Shown here: positions 1-9,767 of the stretch, one piece after another | Position numbering within the stretch: position 1 is the first letter of the stretch | Layout of the letters: every line of letters starts with the position of its first letter | NCBI GenBank assembly: GCA_018064425.1 | Contig: JAGHVF010000076.1 | Span: 1-54,714, forward strand | Source: Candidatus Colinaster equi | Lineage (GTDB): Bacteria > Bacillota > Clostridia > Lachnospirales > Lachnospiraceae | DNA: 54,714 nt | Direction of reading: 5' to 3' | Notes under the pieces: model-generated | What the model was told of the DNA's origin: nothing | The model's input: the letters and a program-made list of their open reading frames with translations, nothing else | Database searches by the model: none | Made by a program: the position numbers and the translations under genes

Positions 1-92
1 TGTCTACGTTTCAAACAAGTTCGCTGACGTCTGTGTTTTTGTATAATTCGATGCTTAACCTTTAAGTACAATGACAAAGTTTTGGAAAGCAT
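1..92. repeat. Fifth copy of the ~100-bp repeat unit (partial element at window edge)
   Basis: Positions 1-92 align colinearly with 8271-8363, the outer part of the right arm of the large palindrome. Both begin TGTCTACG and share AAGTTTT-like blocks near their ends. The reverse complement of 1-70 also aligns with the inner left-arm unit at about 8054-8120 (shared CTTAAAGGTTAAGCA block). The similarity decays after about 92. The rest of this element, if it is a full palindrome, lies beyond the left edge. It sits just downstream of the rpoC terminator, so rpoBC is flanked by copies of one repeat. The alignment was made by eye. Confidence 0.75.
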
Positions 93-167
93 ACATATAT
101 AGGCCCGGGCGCACAGAGCAGAAAGTGCCTGCGCAAAGGTGTCGCCCTTGATTCTTTAAGTGCAGAT

Positions 168-202
168 AAAAAAAGGGTGGAAGCATCAAGCTTCCACCCT
201 TT
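168..202 (-). terminator. Rho-independent terminator of rpoBC
   Basis: A 13-bp perfect stem pairs 172-184 with 190-202 around a 5-nt loop. On the minus strand it is followed by a run of seven T. It lies 5 nt beyond the rpoC stop codon, which ends the rpoBC transcript. Confidence 0.95.
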
Positions 203-207
203 GGTGA

Positions 208-3200
208 TTACTCTTGTGTATCGTCAAGTGCTGCCTCAATCATCTCGTCTACAGGATCTGCTTCTGTTGCATTAACGTCTACAGCGTCCATCTCAATGAT
301 TGCTTCCTTGGCAAGTCTTGCCTGCTCAAGACGGTAGTCTGTACTAAGCTTAACATCTCTGTAACGCTTCATACCTGTACCGGCAGGAATAAGTTTACCG
401 ATAATAACGTTCTCTTTAAGACCGATAAGCGGATCAACCTTACCCTTGATAGCTGCTTCTGTGAGAACCTTTGTTGTCTCCTGGAATGAAGCTGCTGAAA
501 GGAATGAGTTTGTTGCAAGGGCTGCCTTGGTAATACCAAGCATTATCTGTGTACCTGTTGCAACCTGCTTACCCTCTGCTGCAAGAGCTTCGTTGATTTC
601 CTCAAAGTCAAGAACATCCACAAGTGTACCCGGCAATACTTCCGAATCACCGTTTTCTTCTATACGAATCTTCTTGAGCATCTGACGAACGATAACCTCA
701 ATATGCTTATCTGCAATATCAACACCCTGAAGTCGATATACACGCTGAACTTCCTTAAGCATGTAATCCTGAACAGCTCTGATACCCTTAATCTTAAGAA
801 GATCATGAGGATTGATTGAACCTTCTGTAAGCTCATCACCTGCTTCAAGCACTGCTCCGTCGAGAACCTTGATACGTGAACCGTAAGGAATAAGATATGT
901 CTTAGACTCTCCGGTCTCATCATTTGTTATCACGATTTCTCTCTTCTTCTTTGTATCTCTGATCTCAGCCTTACCGCCGAACTCAGCGATAATTGCAAGT
1001 CCCTTAGGTTTACGAGCCTCGAAAAGCTCCTCAACTCTAGGAAGACCCTGTGTGATATCATCACCGGCAACACCACCGGTATGGAATGTTCTCATAGTAA
1101 GCTGTGTACCAGGCTCACCGATTGACTGAGCGGCAATAATACCTACTGCCTCACCAACCTGAACAGCCTCACCTGTTGCCATGTTGGCACCGTAACACTT
1201 AGAACATATTCCGTTATGAGAATGACATGTAAGAATCGTACGAATCTTAACTGTCTCAATACCCTCATCAATAATTCTCTTTGCTCTGGAAGGTGTTATC
1301 ATGTGGTTCTTCTTAACAATGATATCTCCCTTAGCATCTTTGATTTCCTCACAAGAATATCTTCCTGTGATTCGATCCTTAAGGCTTTCGATTGTTTCCT
1401 TACCATCCATGAACGCCTTAACATTCATACCGTGGATATCTTCTCTGCCTTCACAACAATCCATCTCACGAATGATGAGCTCCTGAGATACATCAACCAT
1501 TCGACGAGTCAGGTAACCGGAGTCGGCTGTACGAAGAGCTGTATCCGAAAGACCTTTTCTGGCACCATGCGCTGACATGAAATACTCAAGTACGTCAAGA
1601 CCTTCACGGAAGTTTGACTTAATAGGCAACTCGATTGTACGACCGGTTGTATCTGCCATAAGTCCACGCATACCTGCAAGCTGTTTAATCTGCTGATTAG
1701 AACCACGGGCTCCGGAATCAGCCATCATGAAGATGTTGTTGTATTTATCAAGACCATCAAGAAGTTCCTTGGTAAGTCTTCCATCAATTTCGTTCCAAGT
1801 CTCAACGACTGCACGATATCTTTCCTCTTCTGTGATAAGACCTCTGTTAAAGTTACGAGAGATTTTATCTACTGTTGCCTGTGCTTCGGCAAGAAGCTCC
1901 GGCTTAGAAGCAGGTACTGTCATATCAGAAATAGATACTGTCATAGCGGCTCTTGTAGAATACTTATATCCTGTAGCCTTGATGTCATCAAGTACTTCTG
2001 CAGTAACAGATGCACCATGTACATTAATAACCTTCTCAAGAATCTGCTTAAGACCTTTCTTACCTACATGGAAATCAACTTCAAGCTTAAGTTTGTTTTC
2101 CTCAAGACTTCTGTCAACAAATCCAAGGTCCTGTGGAAGTATTTCATTGAAGATAAATCTTCCGAGTGTTGATTCTACAACACCTGTTACTTCCTCACCA
2201 TCTATCTCCTTAGTTACTCTTACTTTTATACGAGAATGAAGTGTACATGCCTTATTCTCATAAGCAAGAATAGCTTCGTTAAGGTTCTTAAAGAACTTGC
2301 CTTCTCCAACAGCGCCTTCACGCTCCTGTGTCAAATAGTAAATACCAAGTACCATATCCTGTGAAGGAACGGCAACAGGGCCACCATCTGAAGGCTTAAG
2401 TAAGTTGTTAGGTGACAGAAGAAGGAATCTACACTCTGCCTGTGCTTCTACCGAAAGAGGAAGATGCACGGCCATCTGGTCACCATCGAAGTCGGCATTG
2501 AAAGCTGTACATACAAGCGGATGCAGCTTAATAGCTTTACCTTCTACAAGGATTGGCTCAAATGCCTGAATACCAAGTCTATGAAGTGTAGGTGCACGGT
2601 TAAGCATAACCGGATGCTCCTTAATTACTTCTTCAAGGACATCCCAAACGCTTGCATCAAGTCTTTCAACAAGCTTCTTTGCATTCTTAATATTCTGTGA
2701 TATACCACGGCTTACAAGCTCTTTCATAACGAAAGGCTTGAACAACTCAATAGCCATCTCCTTAGGGAGACCACACTGATATATCTTAAGTTCAGGTCCA
2801 ACAACGATAACCGAACGTCCTGAGTAGTCAACTCGCTTACCAAGCAAGTTCTGACGGAATCTACCGCCCTTACCCTTTAACATATCTGACAGAGACTTAA
2901 GTGCTCTGTTACCGGGGCCTGTAACCGGACGACCACGTCTACCGTTATCGATAAGTGCATCAACAGCTTCCTGAAGCATTCTCTTCTCGTTACGAACGAT
3001 AATATCCGGTGCTCCAAGTTCAAGCAATCTCTGCAAACGATTATTTCTGTTAATAATTCTTCTGTACAAATCGTTCAAGTCAGATGTAGCAAATCTACCA
3101 CCATCCAATTGAACCATAGGACGCAAATCCGGAGGAATAACCGGTATAGCATCCATTATCATCCATGAAGGCTGATTACCTGACTCTCTGAAAGCTTCAA

Positions 3201-3855
3201 CAACTTCGAGTCTCTTAATAATCTTAGCTCTCTTCTGGCCTGTTGCATCAACAAGCTCTTCCTTAAGCTCTACACTATCCTTCTCAAGATCGATTGCTTC
3301 AAGTAACTCCTTGATAGCCTCGGCACCCATTCCTACACGGAATTTCTTGCCTTCCTCTCTTGCATCGGAATATTCCTTCTCAGACAAAATCTGCTTATAT
3401 GCAAGTCCTGAATCTTCAGGATCAAGTACTATATAAGATGCAAAATAGAGAACTTTCTCAAGATTTCTTGGTGAGATATCCAAAATAAGTCCCATTCTGC
3501 TAGGTATTCCCTTGAAATACCAAATATGTGATACAGGTGCAGCCAATTCGATATGACCCATACGCTCTCTACGTACGTTAGCCTTTGTAACCTCAACGCC
3601 GCATCGATCACAGATTACGCCTTTATAACGAATCTTCTTATACTTACCACAGTGACACTCCCAATCCTTGCTTGGTCCGAATATTTTCTCACAAAACAGA
3701 CCGTCGCGTTCAGGCTTAAGAGTTCTGTAGTTGATTGTCTCCGGCTTAGTAACCTCACCGTGAGACCACTCTCTGATCTTCTCCGGTGATGCTAAACCTA
3801 TCTTAATGGCATCAAATGTCATTGGTTGATATCCTTCTTGTTTTGTTGCTGACAT
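208..3855 (-). CDS. rpoC: DNA-directed RNA polymerase subunit beta'
   Basis: This is the catalytic beta' subunit of RNA polymerase, 1215 residues, full length for a Clostridia RpoC. The N-terminal zinc site is visible as C67, C69, C82 and C85. The Mg-binding active-site motif NADFDGDQ is at 453-460. A second zinc cluster with the pattern [11 protein letters not shown] lies near residue 885. The C-terminal part carries the bridge and trigger helix region (around [19 protein letters not shown]) with no large lineage-specific insertion. The start has an AAAGGAG site 7 nt upstream. It follows rpoB by 44 nt and is evidently cotranscribed with it, ending at the 168-202 terminator. Confidence 0.99.
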   Translation of the reverse strand: MSATKQEGYQPMTFDAIKIGLASPEKIREWSHGEVTKPETINYRTLKPERDGLFCEKIFGPSKDWECHCGKYKKIRYKGVICDRCGVEVTKANVRRERMGHIELAAPVSHIWYFKGIPSRMGLILDISPRNLEKVLYFASYIVLDPEDSGLAYKQILSEKEYSDAREEGKKFRVGMGAEAIKELLEAIDLEKDSVELKEELVDATGQKRAKIIKRLEVVEAFRESGNQPSWMIMDAIPVIPPDLRPMVQLDGGRFATSDLNDLYRRIINRNNRLQRLLELGAPDIIVRNEKRMLQEAVDALIDNGRRGRPVTGPGNRALKSLSDMLKGKGGRFRQNLLGKRVDYSGRSVIVVGPELKIYQCGLPKEMAIELFKPFVMKELVSRGISQNIKNAKKLVERLDASVWDVLEEVIKEHPVMLNRAPTLHRLGIQAFEPILVEGKAIKLHPLVCTAFNADFDGDQMAVHLPLSVEAQAECRFLLLSPNNLLKPSDGGPVAVPSQDMVLGIYYLTQEREGAVGEGKFFKNLNEAILAYENKACTLHSRIKVRVTKEIDGEEVTGVVESTLGRFIFNEILPQDLGFVDRSLEENKLKLEVDFHVGKKGLKQILEKVINVHGASVTAEVLDDIKATGYKYSTRAAMTVSISDMTVPASKPELLAEAQATVDKISRNFNRGLITEEERYRAVVETWNEIDGRLTKELLDGLDKYNNIFMMADSGARGSNQQIKQLAGMRGLMADTTGRTIELPIKSNFREGLDVLEYFMSAHGARKGLSDTALRTADSGYLTRRMVDVSQELIIREMDCCEGREDIHGMNVKAFMDGKETIESLKDRITGRYSCEEIKDAKGDIIVKKNHMITPSRAKRIIDEGIETVKIRTILTCHSHNGICSKCYGANMATGEAVQVGEAVGIIAAQSIGEPGTQLTMRTFHTGGVAGDDITQGLPRVEELFEARKPKGLAIIAEFGGKAEIRDTKKKREIVITNDETGESKTYLIPYGSRIKVLDGAVLEAGDELTEGSINPHDLLKIKGIRAVQDYMLKEVQRVYRLQGVDIADKHIEVIVRQMLKKIRIEENGDSEVLPGTLVDVLDFEEINEALAAEGKQVATGTQIMLGITKAALATNSFLSAASFQETTKVLTEAAIKGKVDPLIGLKENVIIGKLIPAGTGMKRYRDVKLSTDYRLEQARLAKEAIIEMDAVDVNATEADPVDEMIEAALDDTQE

Positions 3856-3899
3856 CTTAGCGCTCCTTTGCTTAATCTTAGTCTACGTACAAAAATGGA

Positions 3900-6800
3900 T
3901 TATTCATCCAGTGAATCTTCAAATTCTTCTGACTCATCTTCCACATACGAATCATCTTCCGCATCTGTAAGTTCTCCGGCTTCGTTGAACTCCTGCTTCT
4001 GATATCCGTGTGCACTGAACGATTCGTCATCACGGCCGAAACGATTATCATCGCCCATAGCGAATCTGTAATCTGTATCTGTGTAATCAACAGATTCCAT
4101 AATCTCAACCTCTGTCTGATCTTCACGAAGTACTCGTACATCAAGACCAAGTGACTGCAATTCTTTGAGCATAACCTTGAATGATTCAGGAATACCTGCC
4201 TCAGGTATGTTATCGCCCTTAATGATTGCTTCATATGTCTTAACACGTCCGATTACATCATCTGACTTAACAGTCAGGATTTCCTGCAGAGTATATGATG
4301 CACCGTATGCTTCAAGTGCCCATACCTCCATCTCTCCGAATCTCTGTCCACCGAACTGAGCTTTACCACCGAGTGGCTGCTGTGTTACGAGTGAGTAAGG
4401 ACCCGTTGAACGTGCATGAATCTTATCATCTACCAAGTGATGCAACTTCAGGTAATGCATATGACCGATTGTTACAGGGCCATCAAAATACTCACCTGTT
4501 CTACCATCACGAAGTCTTACTTTACCGTCTCTTGATATCGGAACACCCTTCCATAAAGCTCTGTGCTCTCTGTTCTCTGACAGATATTCCATAACTTCCG
4601 GAAGCAATTCTTTCTTATGCTTCTTCTCAAACTCATCCCACTCAAGATTTACGTAATCATTGGCAAGATCAAGAGTATCCATGATATCATTCTCGTTTGC
4701 ACCATCAAATACAGGTGTTGCAACGTTAAATCCAAGTGCTTTTGCGGCAAGACTCAAGTGAATCTCAAGGACCTGACCGATATTCATACGCGAAGGTACA
4801 CCAAGAGGATTAAGTACGATATCAAGAGGACGTCCGTTAGGAAGATATGGCATATCTTCTACAGGTAATACTCTTGAAACGACACCCTTGTTACCATGTC
4901 GACCGGCCATCTTATCACCAACAGAAATCTTACGTTTCTGAGCGATGTAGATTCTTACTGCCTGGTTAACGCCCGGTGATAACTCGTCACCGTTCTCACG
5001 TGTAAATACCTTAGCATCTACGATAATACCGTATTCGCCATGAGGTACCTTAAGTGAAGTATCTCTTACTTCTCTTGCCTTCTCACCAAAGATTGCTCTA
5101 AGGAGCTTCTCTTCAGCTGTAAGCTCAGTCTCACCCTTAGGTGTAACCTTACCTACCAAAATGTCGCCGGCACGAACCTCGGCACCGATTCTGATGATAC
5201 CACGCTCATCAAGATCCTTAAGCGCATCCTCACCAACACCCGGTACATCTCTTGTTATCTCTTCAGGTCCGAGCTTTGTATCTCTTGCTTCTGCTTCGTA
5301 TTCTTCAATATGAACAGAAGTATATACATCATCTTGAACAAGTCTCTCACTGATAAGAACGGCATCCTCGTAGTTATAACCTTCCCAGGTCATGAAACCG
5401 ATAAGAGGGTTCTTACCAAGTGCAAGTTCACCACCATTTGTTGAAGGACCGTCAGCGATAACCTGTCCTGCTTCAACATGGTCGCCCTTAAATACTATTG
5501 GTTTCTGATTATAGCAGTTAGACTGGTTACTACGTGTGAACTTAGCAACCTTATATGTCATCTTCTCGCCATCATCAGCTGTAATCTTAATTTCATTGGA
5601 AGCTACATAATCAACTGTACCCGGCTTAGTAGCTACAATACATACGCCCGAGTCAACAGCTGCCTTAACTTCCATACCTGTACCGACTGCAGGAGTCTCA
5701 GTAAACAGAAGCGGTACTGCCTGACGCTGCATGTTTGATCCCATGAGGGCACGGTTAGCATCATCGTTCTCCAAGAAAGGAATGAGCGCTGTAGCAACCG
5801 AGAATACCATCTTAGGTGATACATCCATATAATCAAACATAGCCTTAGGATATTCCTGAGTCTCTTCTCTATATCTACCTGATACAGAATTACGTACAAA
5901 ATATCCCTTCTCATCAAGCTGCTCATTAGCCTGAGCTACATGATAATTATCTTCCTCATCAGCTGTCATATATACAACTTCGTCTGTAACGCGAGGATTC
6001 TCGGCATCTGTCTTATCAATCTTACGATATGGTGCCTCTACGAAACCATATTCATTAATTCTTGCATAAGAAGCAAGTGAGTTAATCAAACCGATGTTAG
6101 GACCTTCAGGAGTCTCAATAGGACACATACGTCCGTAATGAGAATAGTGAACGTCTCGAACCTCGAATCCGGCTCTGTCTCGTGACAAACCACCGGGACC
6201 GAGTGCAGACAAACGTCTCTTATGAGTAAGCTCACCAAGAGGGTTGTTCTGATCCATAAACTGTGACAACTGTGATGAACCAAAGAATTCCTTAACAGCT
6301 GCCTGTACAGGTTTGATATTAATAAGTGCCTGTGGAGATACATCTTCCGTATCATGTGTAGTCATACGCTCACGTACAACCCTCTCAAGTCTGCTAAGAC
6401 CGATACGATACTGATTCTGAAGAAGTTCACCTACCGCACGAATACGTCTGTTACCAAGGTGGTCGATATCATCATCTTTACCGATACCATACTCAAGATG
6501 AATATTGTAGTTGATTGATGCAAGAATATCTTCCTTAGTAATGTGCTTAGGAATAAGCTCTGCAATATTCTTGGTGATTGCGTCGGCAAGTCCTTCCGGA
6601 TTGTCACGGTTCTCATCAATAATCTGTGCAAGTACAGGATAATATACAAGCTCTGTTACGCCGAGTTCCTTAGGATCGCAGTCAATAAAGCTTGTGATAT
6701 CAACCATCATATTGGAAAGAACTTTTACATTCTTCTCTTCTGTCTGAATCCAAACATAAGGAACTGCTGCATTCTGAATAGTATCAGCCAGCTCAGGGGT

Positions 6801-7742
6801 AACCTTTGTACCCTTCTGTGCAATAATCTCGCCGGTATTAACATCTACAACGTCTTCAGCCAAAATATGATGACGAATACGATTACGAAGCATCAATTTC
6901 TTGTTGAACTTATATCTACCGACTTTTGCAAGATCATATCTTCTTGGATCGAAAAACATTGCTGTAATTAAGCTCTCTGCGCTTTCTACGCTAAGAGGCT
7001 CGCCCGGACGAATCTTCTTGTACAACTCAAGAAGACCTTCCTGATAATTTGTAGCAACGTCCTTAGTAAATGAAGCCTGAATCTTAGGCTCATCACCGAA
7101 TAATTCAACAATCTCTTCATTAGTACCAACACCGAGTGCTCTGATAAGTACTGTGATAGGTACCTTACGTGTTCTATCTACACGTACATAGAATACATCA
7201 TTGGCATCTGTCTCATATTCAAGCCATGCACCTCTGTTAGGAATAACAGTGCAGGCAAACAGCTCTTTACCGATTTTATCATGTGAAATCGCATAATATA
7301 TGCCGGGTGAACGAACCAACTGGCTAACGATAACTCGCTCAGCACCATTGATTACAAATGTACCGGTCTCGGTCATAAGAGGGAGATCGCCCATGAATAT
7401 CTCATGCTCACTAATCTCTTCCTTCTCTTTATTATAGAGACGTACTTTGACTTTAAGTGGAGCAGCGTAAGTTGCATCACGCTCCTTGCACTTCTCAATA
7501 GAATACTTTACATCATCTCTGCACAACTCGAAGTCAACAAACTCTAAGCTGAGATGTCCGCTATAGTCTGCTATTGGAGATATATCTCTAAAGACTTCTT
7601 TGAGACCTTCATCAAGAAACCACTTATAGGAGTTCTTCTGAACTTCGATAAGATTTGGCATCTCCAAAACTTCCTTCTGTCGTGAATAACTCATACGTAC
7701 CTGTTTTCCACCATAGGTAGGTCGTATTCTGTTCTTTTCCAT
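3900..7742 (-). CDS. rpoB: DNA-directed RNA polymerase subunit beta
   Basis: Beta subunit of RNA polymerase. The recognisable blocks include the rifampicin region ([32 protein letters not shown]), the [10 protein letters not shown] motif and the C-terminal [20 protein letters not shown] clamp segment. The longest reading frame starts at 7748, but that ATG directly abuts the GGGGTGA ribosome binding site. The second ATG at 7742 lies 6 nt beyond it, so I place the start there (1280 residues). The C-terminal tail after about 1210 is very acidic. A sigma-A promoter at 7814-7843 gives the gene its own transcription start, separate from rplJL. Confidence 0.98.
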   Translation of the reverse strand: MEKNRIRPTYGGKQVRMSYSRQKEVLEMPNLIEVQKNSYKWFLDEGLKEVFRDISPIADYSGHLSLEFVDFELCRDDVKYSIEKCKERDATYAAPLKVKVRLYNKEKEEISEHEIFMGDLPLMTETGTFVINGAERVIVSQLVRSPGIYYAISHDKIGKELFACTVIPNRGAWLEYETDANDVFYVRVDRTRKVPITVLIRALGVGTNEEIVELFGDEPKIQASFTKDVATNYQEGLLELYKKIRPGEPLSVESAESLITAMFFDPRRYDLAKVGRYKFNKKLMLRNRIRHHILAEDVVDVNTGEIIAQKGTKVTPELADTIQNAAVPYVWIQTEEKNVKVLSNMMVDITSFIDCDPKELGVTELVYYPVLAQIIDENRDNPEGLADAITKNIAELIPKHITKEDILASINYNIHLEYGIGKDDDIDHLGNRRIRAVGELLQNQYRIGLSRLERVVRERMTTHDTEDVSPQALINIKPVQAAVKEFFGSSQLSQFMDQNNPLGELTHKRRLSALGPGGLSRDRAGFEVRDVHYSHYGRMCPIETPEGPNIGLINSLASYARINEYGFVEAPYRKIDKTDAENPRVTDEVVYMTADEEDNYHVAQANEQLDEKGYFVRNSVSGRYREETQEYPKAMFDYMDVSPKMVFSVATALIPFLENDDANRALMGSNMQRQAVPLLFTETPAVGTGMEVKAAVDSGVCIVATKPGTVDYVASNEIKITADDGEKMTYKVAKFTRSNQSNCYNQKPIVFKGDHVEAGQVIADGPSTNGGELALGKNPLIGFMTWEGYNYEDAVLISERLVQDDVYTSVHIEEYEAEARDTKLGPEEITRDVPGVGEDALKDLDERGIIRIGAEVRAGDILVGKVTPKGETELTAEEKLLRAIFGEKAREVRDTSLKVPHGEYGIIVDAKVFTRENGDELSPGVNQAVRIYIAQKRKISVGDKMAGRHGNKGVVSRVLPVEDMPYLPNGRPLDIVLNPLGVPSRMNIGQVLEIHLSLAAKALGFNVATPVFDGANENDIMDTLDLANDYVNLEWDEFEKKHKKELLPEVMEYLSENREHRALWKGVPISRDGKVRLRDGRTGEYFDGPVTIGHMHYLKLHHLVDDKIHARSTGPYSLVTQQPLGGKAQFGGQRFGEMEVWALEAYGASYTLQEILTVKSDDVIGRVKTYEAIIKGDNIPEAGIPESFKVMLKELQSLGLDVRVLREDQTEVEIMESVDYTDTDYRFAMGDDNRFGRDDESFSAHGYQKQEFNEAGELTDAEDDSYVEDESEEFEDSLDE

Positions 7743-7813
7743 TGACATTCACCCCGTTCTATATATTTATGCGTAAACTCTGTCGCATACCACACCACAA
7801 TAGTGCACCATCC

Positions 7814-7843
7814 ACTATACAACAAACGCGCCACATTCGTCAA
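7814..7843 (-). promoter_or_regulatory. Sigma-A promoter of rpoBC
   Basis: On the minus strand, TTGACG (7838-7843) and TATAGT (7814-7819) are separated by 18 nt. Transcription would start near 7807, leaving a leader of about 65 nt before rpoB. The promoter lies between the large palindrome and rpoB, so rpoBC does not depend on readthrough from rplJL. Confidence 0.75.
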
Positions 7844-7883
7844 CAAGTTTTTTCAATTTTCACACAAAACATTTATTTTTGCC

Positions 7884-8392
7884 CAATCGGCTTTGCGAGC
7901 GGTGGCGTCACGTGCCTTTGAAAACTGCTAACATACTATGAAGTTTTTTGCATTTGGAATGTTAAAAACATGACACCTCTCAAACTCGCGTGACAAAATA
8001 AGTGCTTTGGCAGAGGGATAAAAAGTGTATGTTCAAAAATATTCGCTACCATGCCTTAAAGGTTAAGCAGACGGATTATATAAAAACGCCGACAGTTGCG
8101 AACTGTTTGACGCGAAAACAAAATCTAGAACTTCGTTTACGAAGTTCTTATTTTGTTTCGCTAGTTTGAGCACTGTCGCGTTTTTAATAATTCGTCTGCG
8201 AAAAGCTTTTTAGGATGGTAGCGTTTTTTGAACATACCTTTTTAATCCCCTCTGCCAAAGTACTAAATTTTGTCTACGCTTCAAACATGTTCGTAGGCGT
8301 CTATGTTTTTAGTCATTCCAAATACTCAACCTTCAAGTCATGTTAGCAAAGTTTTCAAAGGCACGTGACGCCACCGCCCGCAAGACCGATTG
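7884..8392. repeat. 509-bp imperfect palindrome (fold-back element) made of four repeat units
   Basis: The element runs from CAATCGG at 7884 to CCGATTG at 8392. Arms of about 253 nt (7884-8136 and 8139-8392) are reverse complements at roughly three quarters of positions by eye. The outer 35 nt are nearly perfect, and the centre is a 9-bp perfect stem (8128-8136 with 8139-8147). Each arm itself holds two diverged direct copies of a ~100-bp unit: 7917-8010 and 8028-8136 on the left, 8139-8236 and 8255-8360 on the right. There is no plausible ORF, tRNA or transposase. It fills most of the 713-bp gap between rplL and rpoB, lying between the rplL terminator and the rpoB promoter. It could be a MITE-like element or a structured RNA; I cannot assign a family. 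Confidence 0.9.
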
Positions 8393-8431
8393 AAAAAAAA
8401 GAGACCATGGAAAATGCAATCCATGGTCTCT
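8393..8431 (-). terminator. Rho-independent terminator of rplJ-rplL
   Basis: An 11-bp stem pairs 8400-8410 with 8421-8431, followed on the minus strand by eight T (8393-8400). The T-run touches the outer end of the palindrome at 8392. Confidence 0.93.
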
Positions 8432-8455
8432 AAAAATGACTTAGTTAAAATTAAA

Positions 8456-8833
8456 TTACTTAAGAGTAACCTTAGCGCCAACTTCCTCAAGCTTAGCCTT
8501 GATATCATCAGCCTCTGCCTTAGAAGCGCCTTCCTTGATCATCTTAGGAGCTGAATCAACGAGATCCTTTGCTTCCTTAAGACCAAGACCAGTTGCCTCA
8601 CGAACAACCTTGATAACCTTAACCTTCTCAGCACCTACATCTGTAAGCTCTACGTCGAATGAATCCTTCTCCTCTGCTGCTGCACCGCCTGCTGCACCTG
8701 CTGCTGCAACTACAACGCCTGCTGCTGCAGATACGCCGAACTCTTCCTCACATGCCTTAACGAGATCGTTAAGCTCTAATACTGTTAACTCCTTGATAGC
8801 ATCAATAATATCCTGTGTTGATAACTTTGCCAT
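8456..8833 (-). CDS. rplL: 50S ribosomal protein L7/L12
   Basis: This is the stalk protein of the large ribosomal subunit that recruits translational GTPases; 125 residues is the usual length. The N-terminal dimerisation domain begins [11 protein letters not shown]. An Ala/Gly-rich hinge follows near residues 38-53. The C-terminal domain has the conserved [21 protein letters not shown] block. The frame is open upstream to 8878, but the ATG at 8833 has an AAAGGAG site about 10 nt upstream and matches the family N-terminus. It is 69 nt downstream of rplJ and ends at a strong terminator. Confidence 0.98.
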   Translation of the reverse strand: MAKLSTQDIIDAIKELTVLELNDLVKACEEEFGVSAAAGVVVAAAGAAGGAAAEEKDSFDVELTDVGAEKVKVIKVVREATGLGLKEAKDLVDSAPKMIKEGASKAEADDIKAKLEEVGAKVTLK

Positions 8834-8902
8834 GATAATTAATCTCCTTTCGAATTTTCGATTAAGCGCTGTACACATATTGTGACAGCATAACTATTTT
8901 AC

Positions 8903-9538
8903 TTATTCTGTTGCTTCTGCTGCAGGTGCTTCCTCTGCTACCGGTGCCTCTGCTGCTGCAGGTGCTTCCTCTGTTGCAGGTGCTGCCTCTGCTGCTGCAG
9001 GTGCTTCCTCTGTTGCAGGTGCTGCTTCTGCTGCTGCAGGTGCTGCTTCTGATGCACCGCCTTTTTCTGCCAACTGATTCATGCAACGAGCGAAGTTGGC
9101 GATAGGTGACTGAATGCTTCCAAGCAATTTTGAAAGTAATTCATCACGTGAAGGAATAGAAGCGATAGACTTCATTCCGTTTGCATCGTAAAGAGTACCC
9201 TCTACGACACCAGCCTTGATCTCGAGTGCCTCAGCTGTCTTTGCGAAGTTTGCAAGTATTCTTGCAGGAGCTGTTGCATCTGTAGTAGAAATTGCTACAG
9301 CGCTAGGTCCGTTAAGATAAGGTGCAAGTGACTCGAAGTCAGTGCCCTTGAATGCAAAATTCATCATTGTGTTCTTGTACACCTTGTAGTTTACTCCGGC
9401 TTCACGTAACTGCTTACGAAGCTGTGTATCCTGCTCAACTGTAAGGCCACGATAGTCAACAAGTACAACTGACTGTGCTTCCTTAATAGCTGCTGAGATT
9501 TCTTCAACTACAGGTTTCTTGATTTCAACCTTTGCCAT
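8903..9538 (-). CDS. rplJ: 50S ribosomal protein L10 with an Ala/Glu/Pro repeat tail
   Basis: L10 anchors the L7/L12 dimers to the ribosome and represses its own operon through the leader mRNA. Residues 1-160 are an ordinary L10: globular rRNA-binding domain with LVDYRGLTVEQ, then the helical stalk segment. Residues about 161-211 form a low-complexity tail of repeated PATEEAPAAAEA-like blocks, encoded by imperfect direct repeats of about 36-39 bp between 8920 and 9050. Most L10 proteins stop near 165-175 residues, so the tail is an addition. It has a strong ribosome binding site (AGGAGGAG) and an L10 leader upstream. Confidence 0.97.
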   Translation of the reverse strand: MAKVEIKKPVVEEISAAIKEAQSVVLVDYRGLTVEQDTQLRKQLREAGVNYKVYKNTMMNFAFKGTDFESLAPYLNGPSAVAISTTDATAPARILANFAKTAEALEIKAGVVEGTLYDANGMKSIASIPSRDELLSKLLGSIQSPIANFARCMNQLAEKGGASEAAPAAAEAAPATEEAPAAAEAAPATEEAPAAAEAPVAEEAPAAEATE

Positions 9539-9580
9539 TTTATCTCCTCCTATTATTATTTTGCCGAATAGAAGTATATC

Positions 9581-9701
9581 AAAAAATATAAAAGCCTTCT
9601 GCGCGAAGCAGAAGGCTATATCAATCTTACGATAAATCCATTCCTCGGTAGGGGCTACGCATTACTTGACATCACTGTCATAACCTACTGTCTTCGGCAC
9701 G
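9581..9701 (-). promoter_or_regulatory. L10 leader (ribosomal protein autoregulatory RNA) with attenuator hairpin
   Basis: On the minus strand the leader contains GCCGAAGACAGTAGGT, then a TCAAGTAATG segment, then CCTACCGAGG (9643-9652). The ACAGTAGGT and CCTACC strands can pair, which is the hallmark of the L10 leader family. Downstream, a 10-bp perfect stem (9593-9602 with 9608-9617) is followed by TTTTATATTTTTT and would act as a transcription attenuator. L10-L12 binding is known to control this operon in related Bacillota. The match was recognised from the sequence, not searched. Confidence 0.85.
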
Positions 9702-9707
9702 AAAAGT

Positions 9708-9736
9708 ATCTTAACACTATGAATCACGATTGTCAA
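9708..9736 (-). promoter_or_regulatory. Sigma-A promoter of rplJ-rplL
   Basis: A perfect -35 TTGACA (9731-9736) and a -10 TAAGAT (9708-9713) are separated by 17 nt. The predicted start, near 9701, is the 5' end of the L10 leader. Confidence 0.85.
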
Positions 9737-9767
9737 CACTTTTATTATAATAAAAATGTAATCAAAA

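Noticed and set aside
7884-8392. Palindrome as the terminal repeats of a full transposon
   Set aside because: There is no coding capacity, and no target-site duplication is evident at the ends (flanks differ), so only a non-autonomous element or RNA remains possible.
8499-8885. Plus-strand open frame of 128 codons opposite rplL
   Set aside because: It is the antisense shadow of a highly biased ribosomal protein gene; its Ala/Ser-rich product is a by-product of codon use and has no ribosome binding site.
8920-9060. Regular repeats that might be a CRISPR array
   Set aside because: The repeats are in frame, contiguous without spacers, and encode the Ala/Glu tail of L10.
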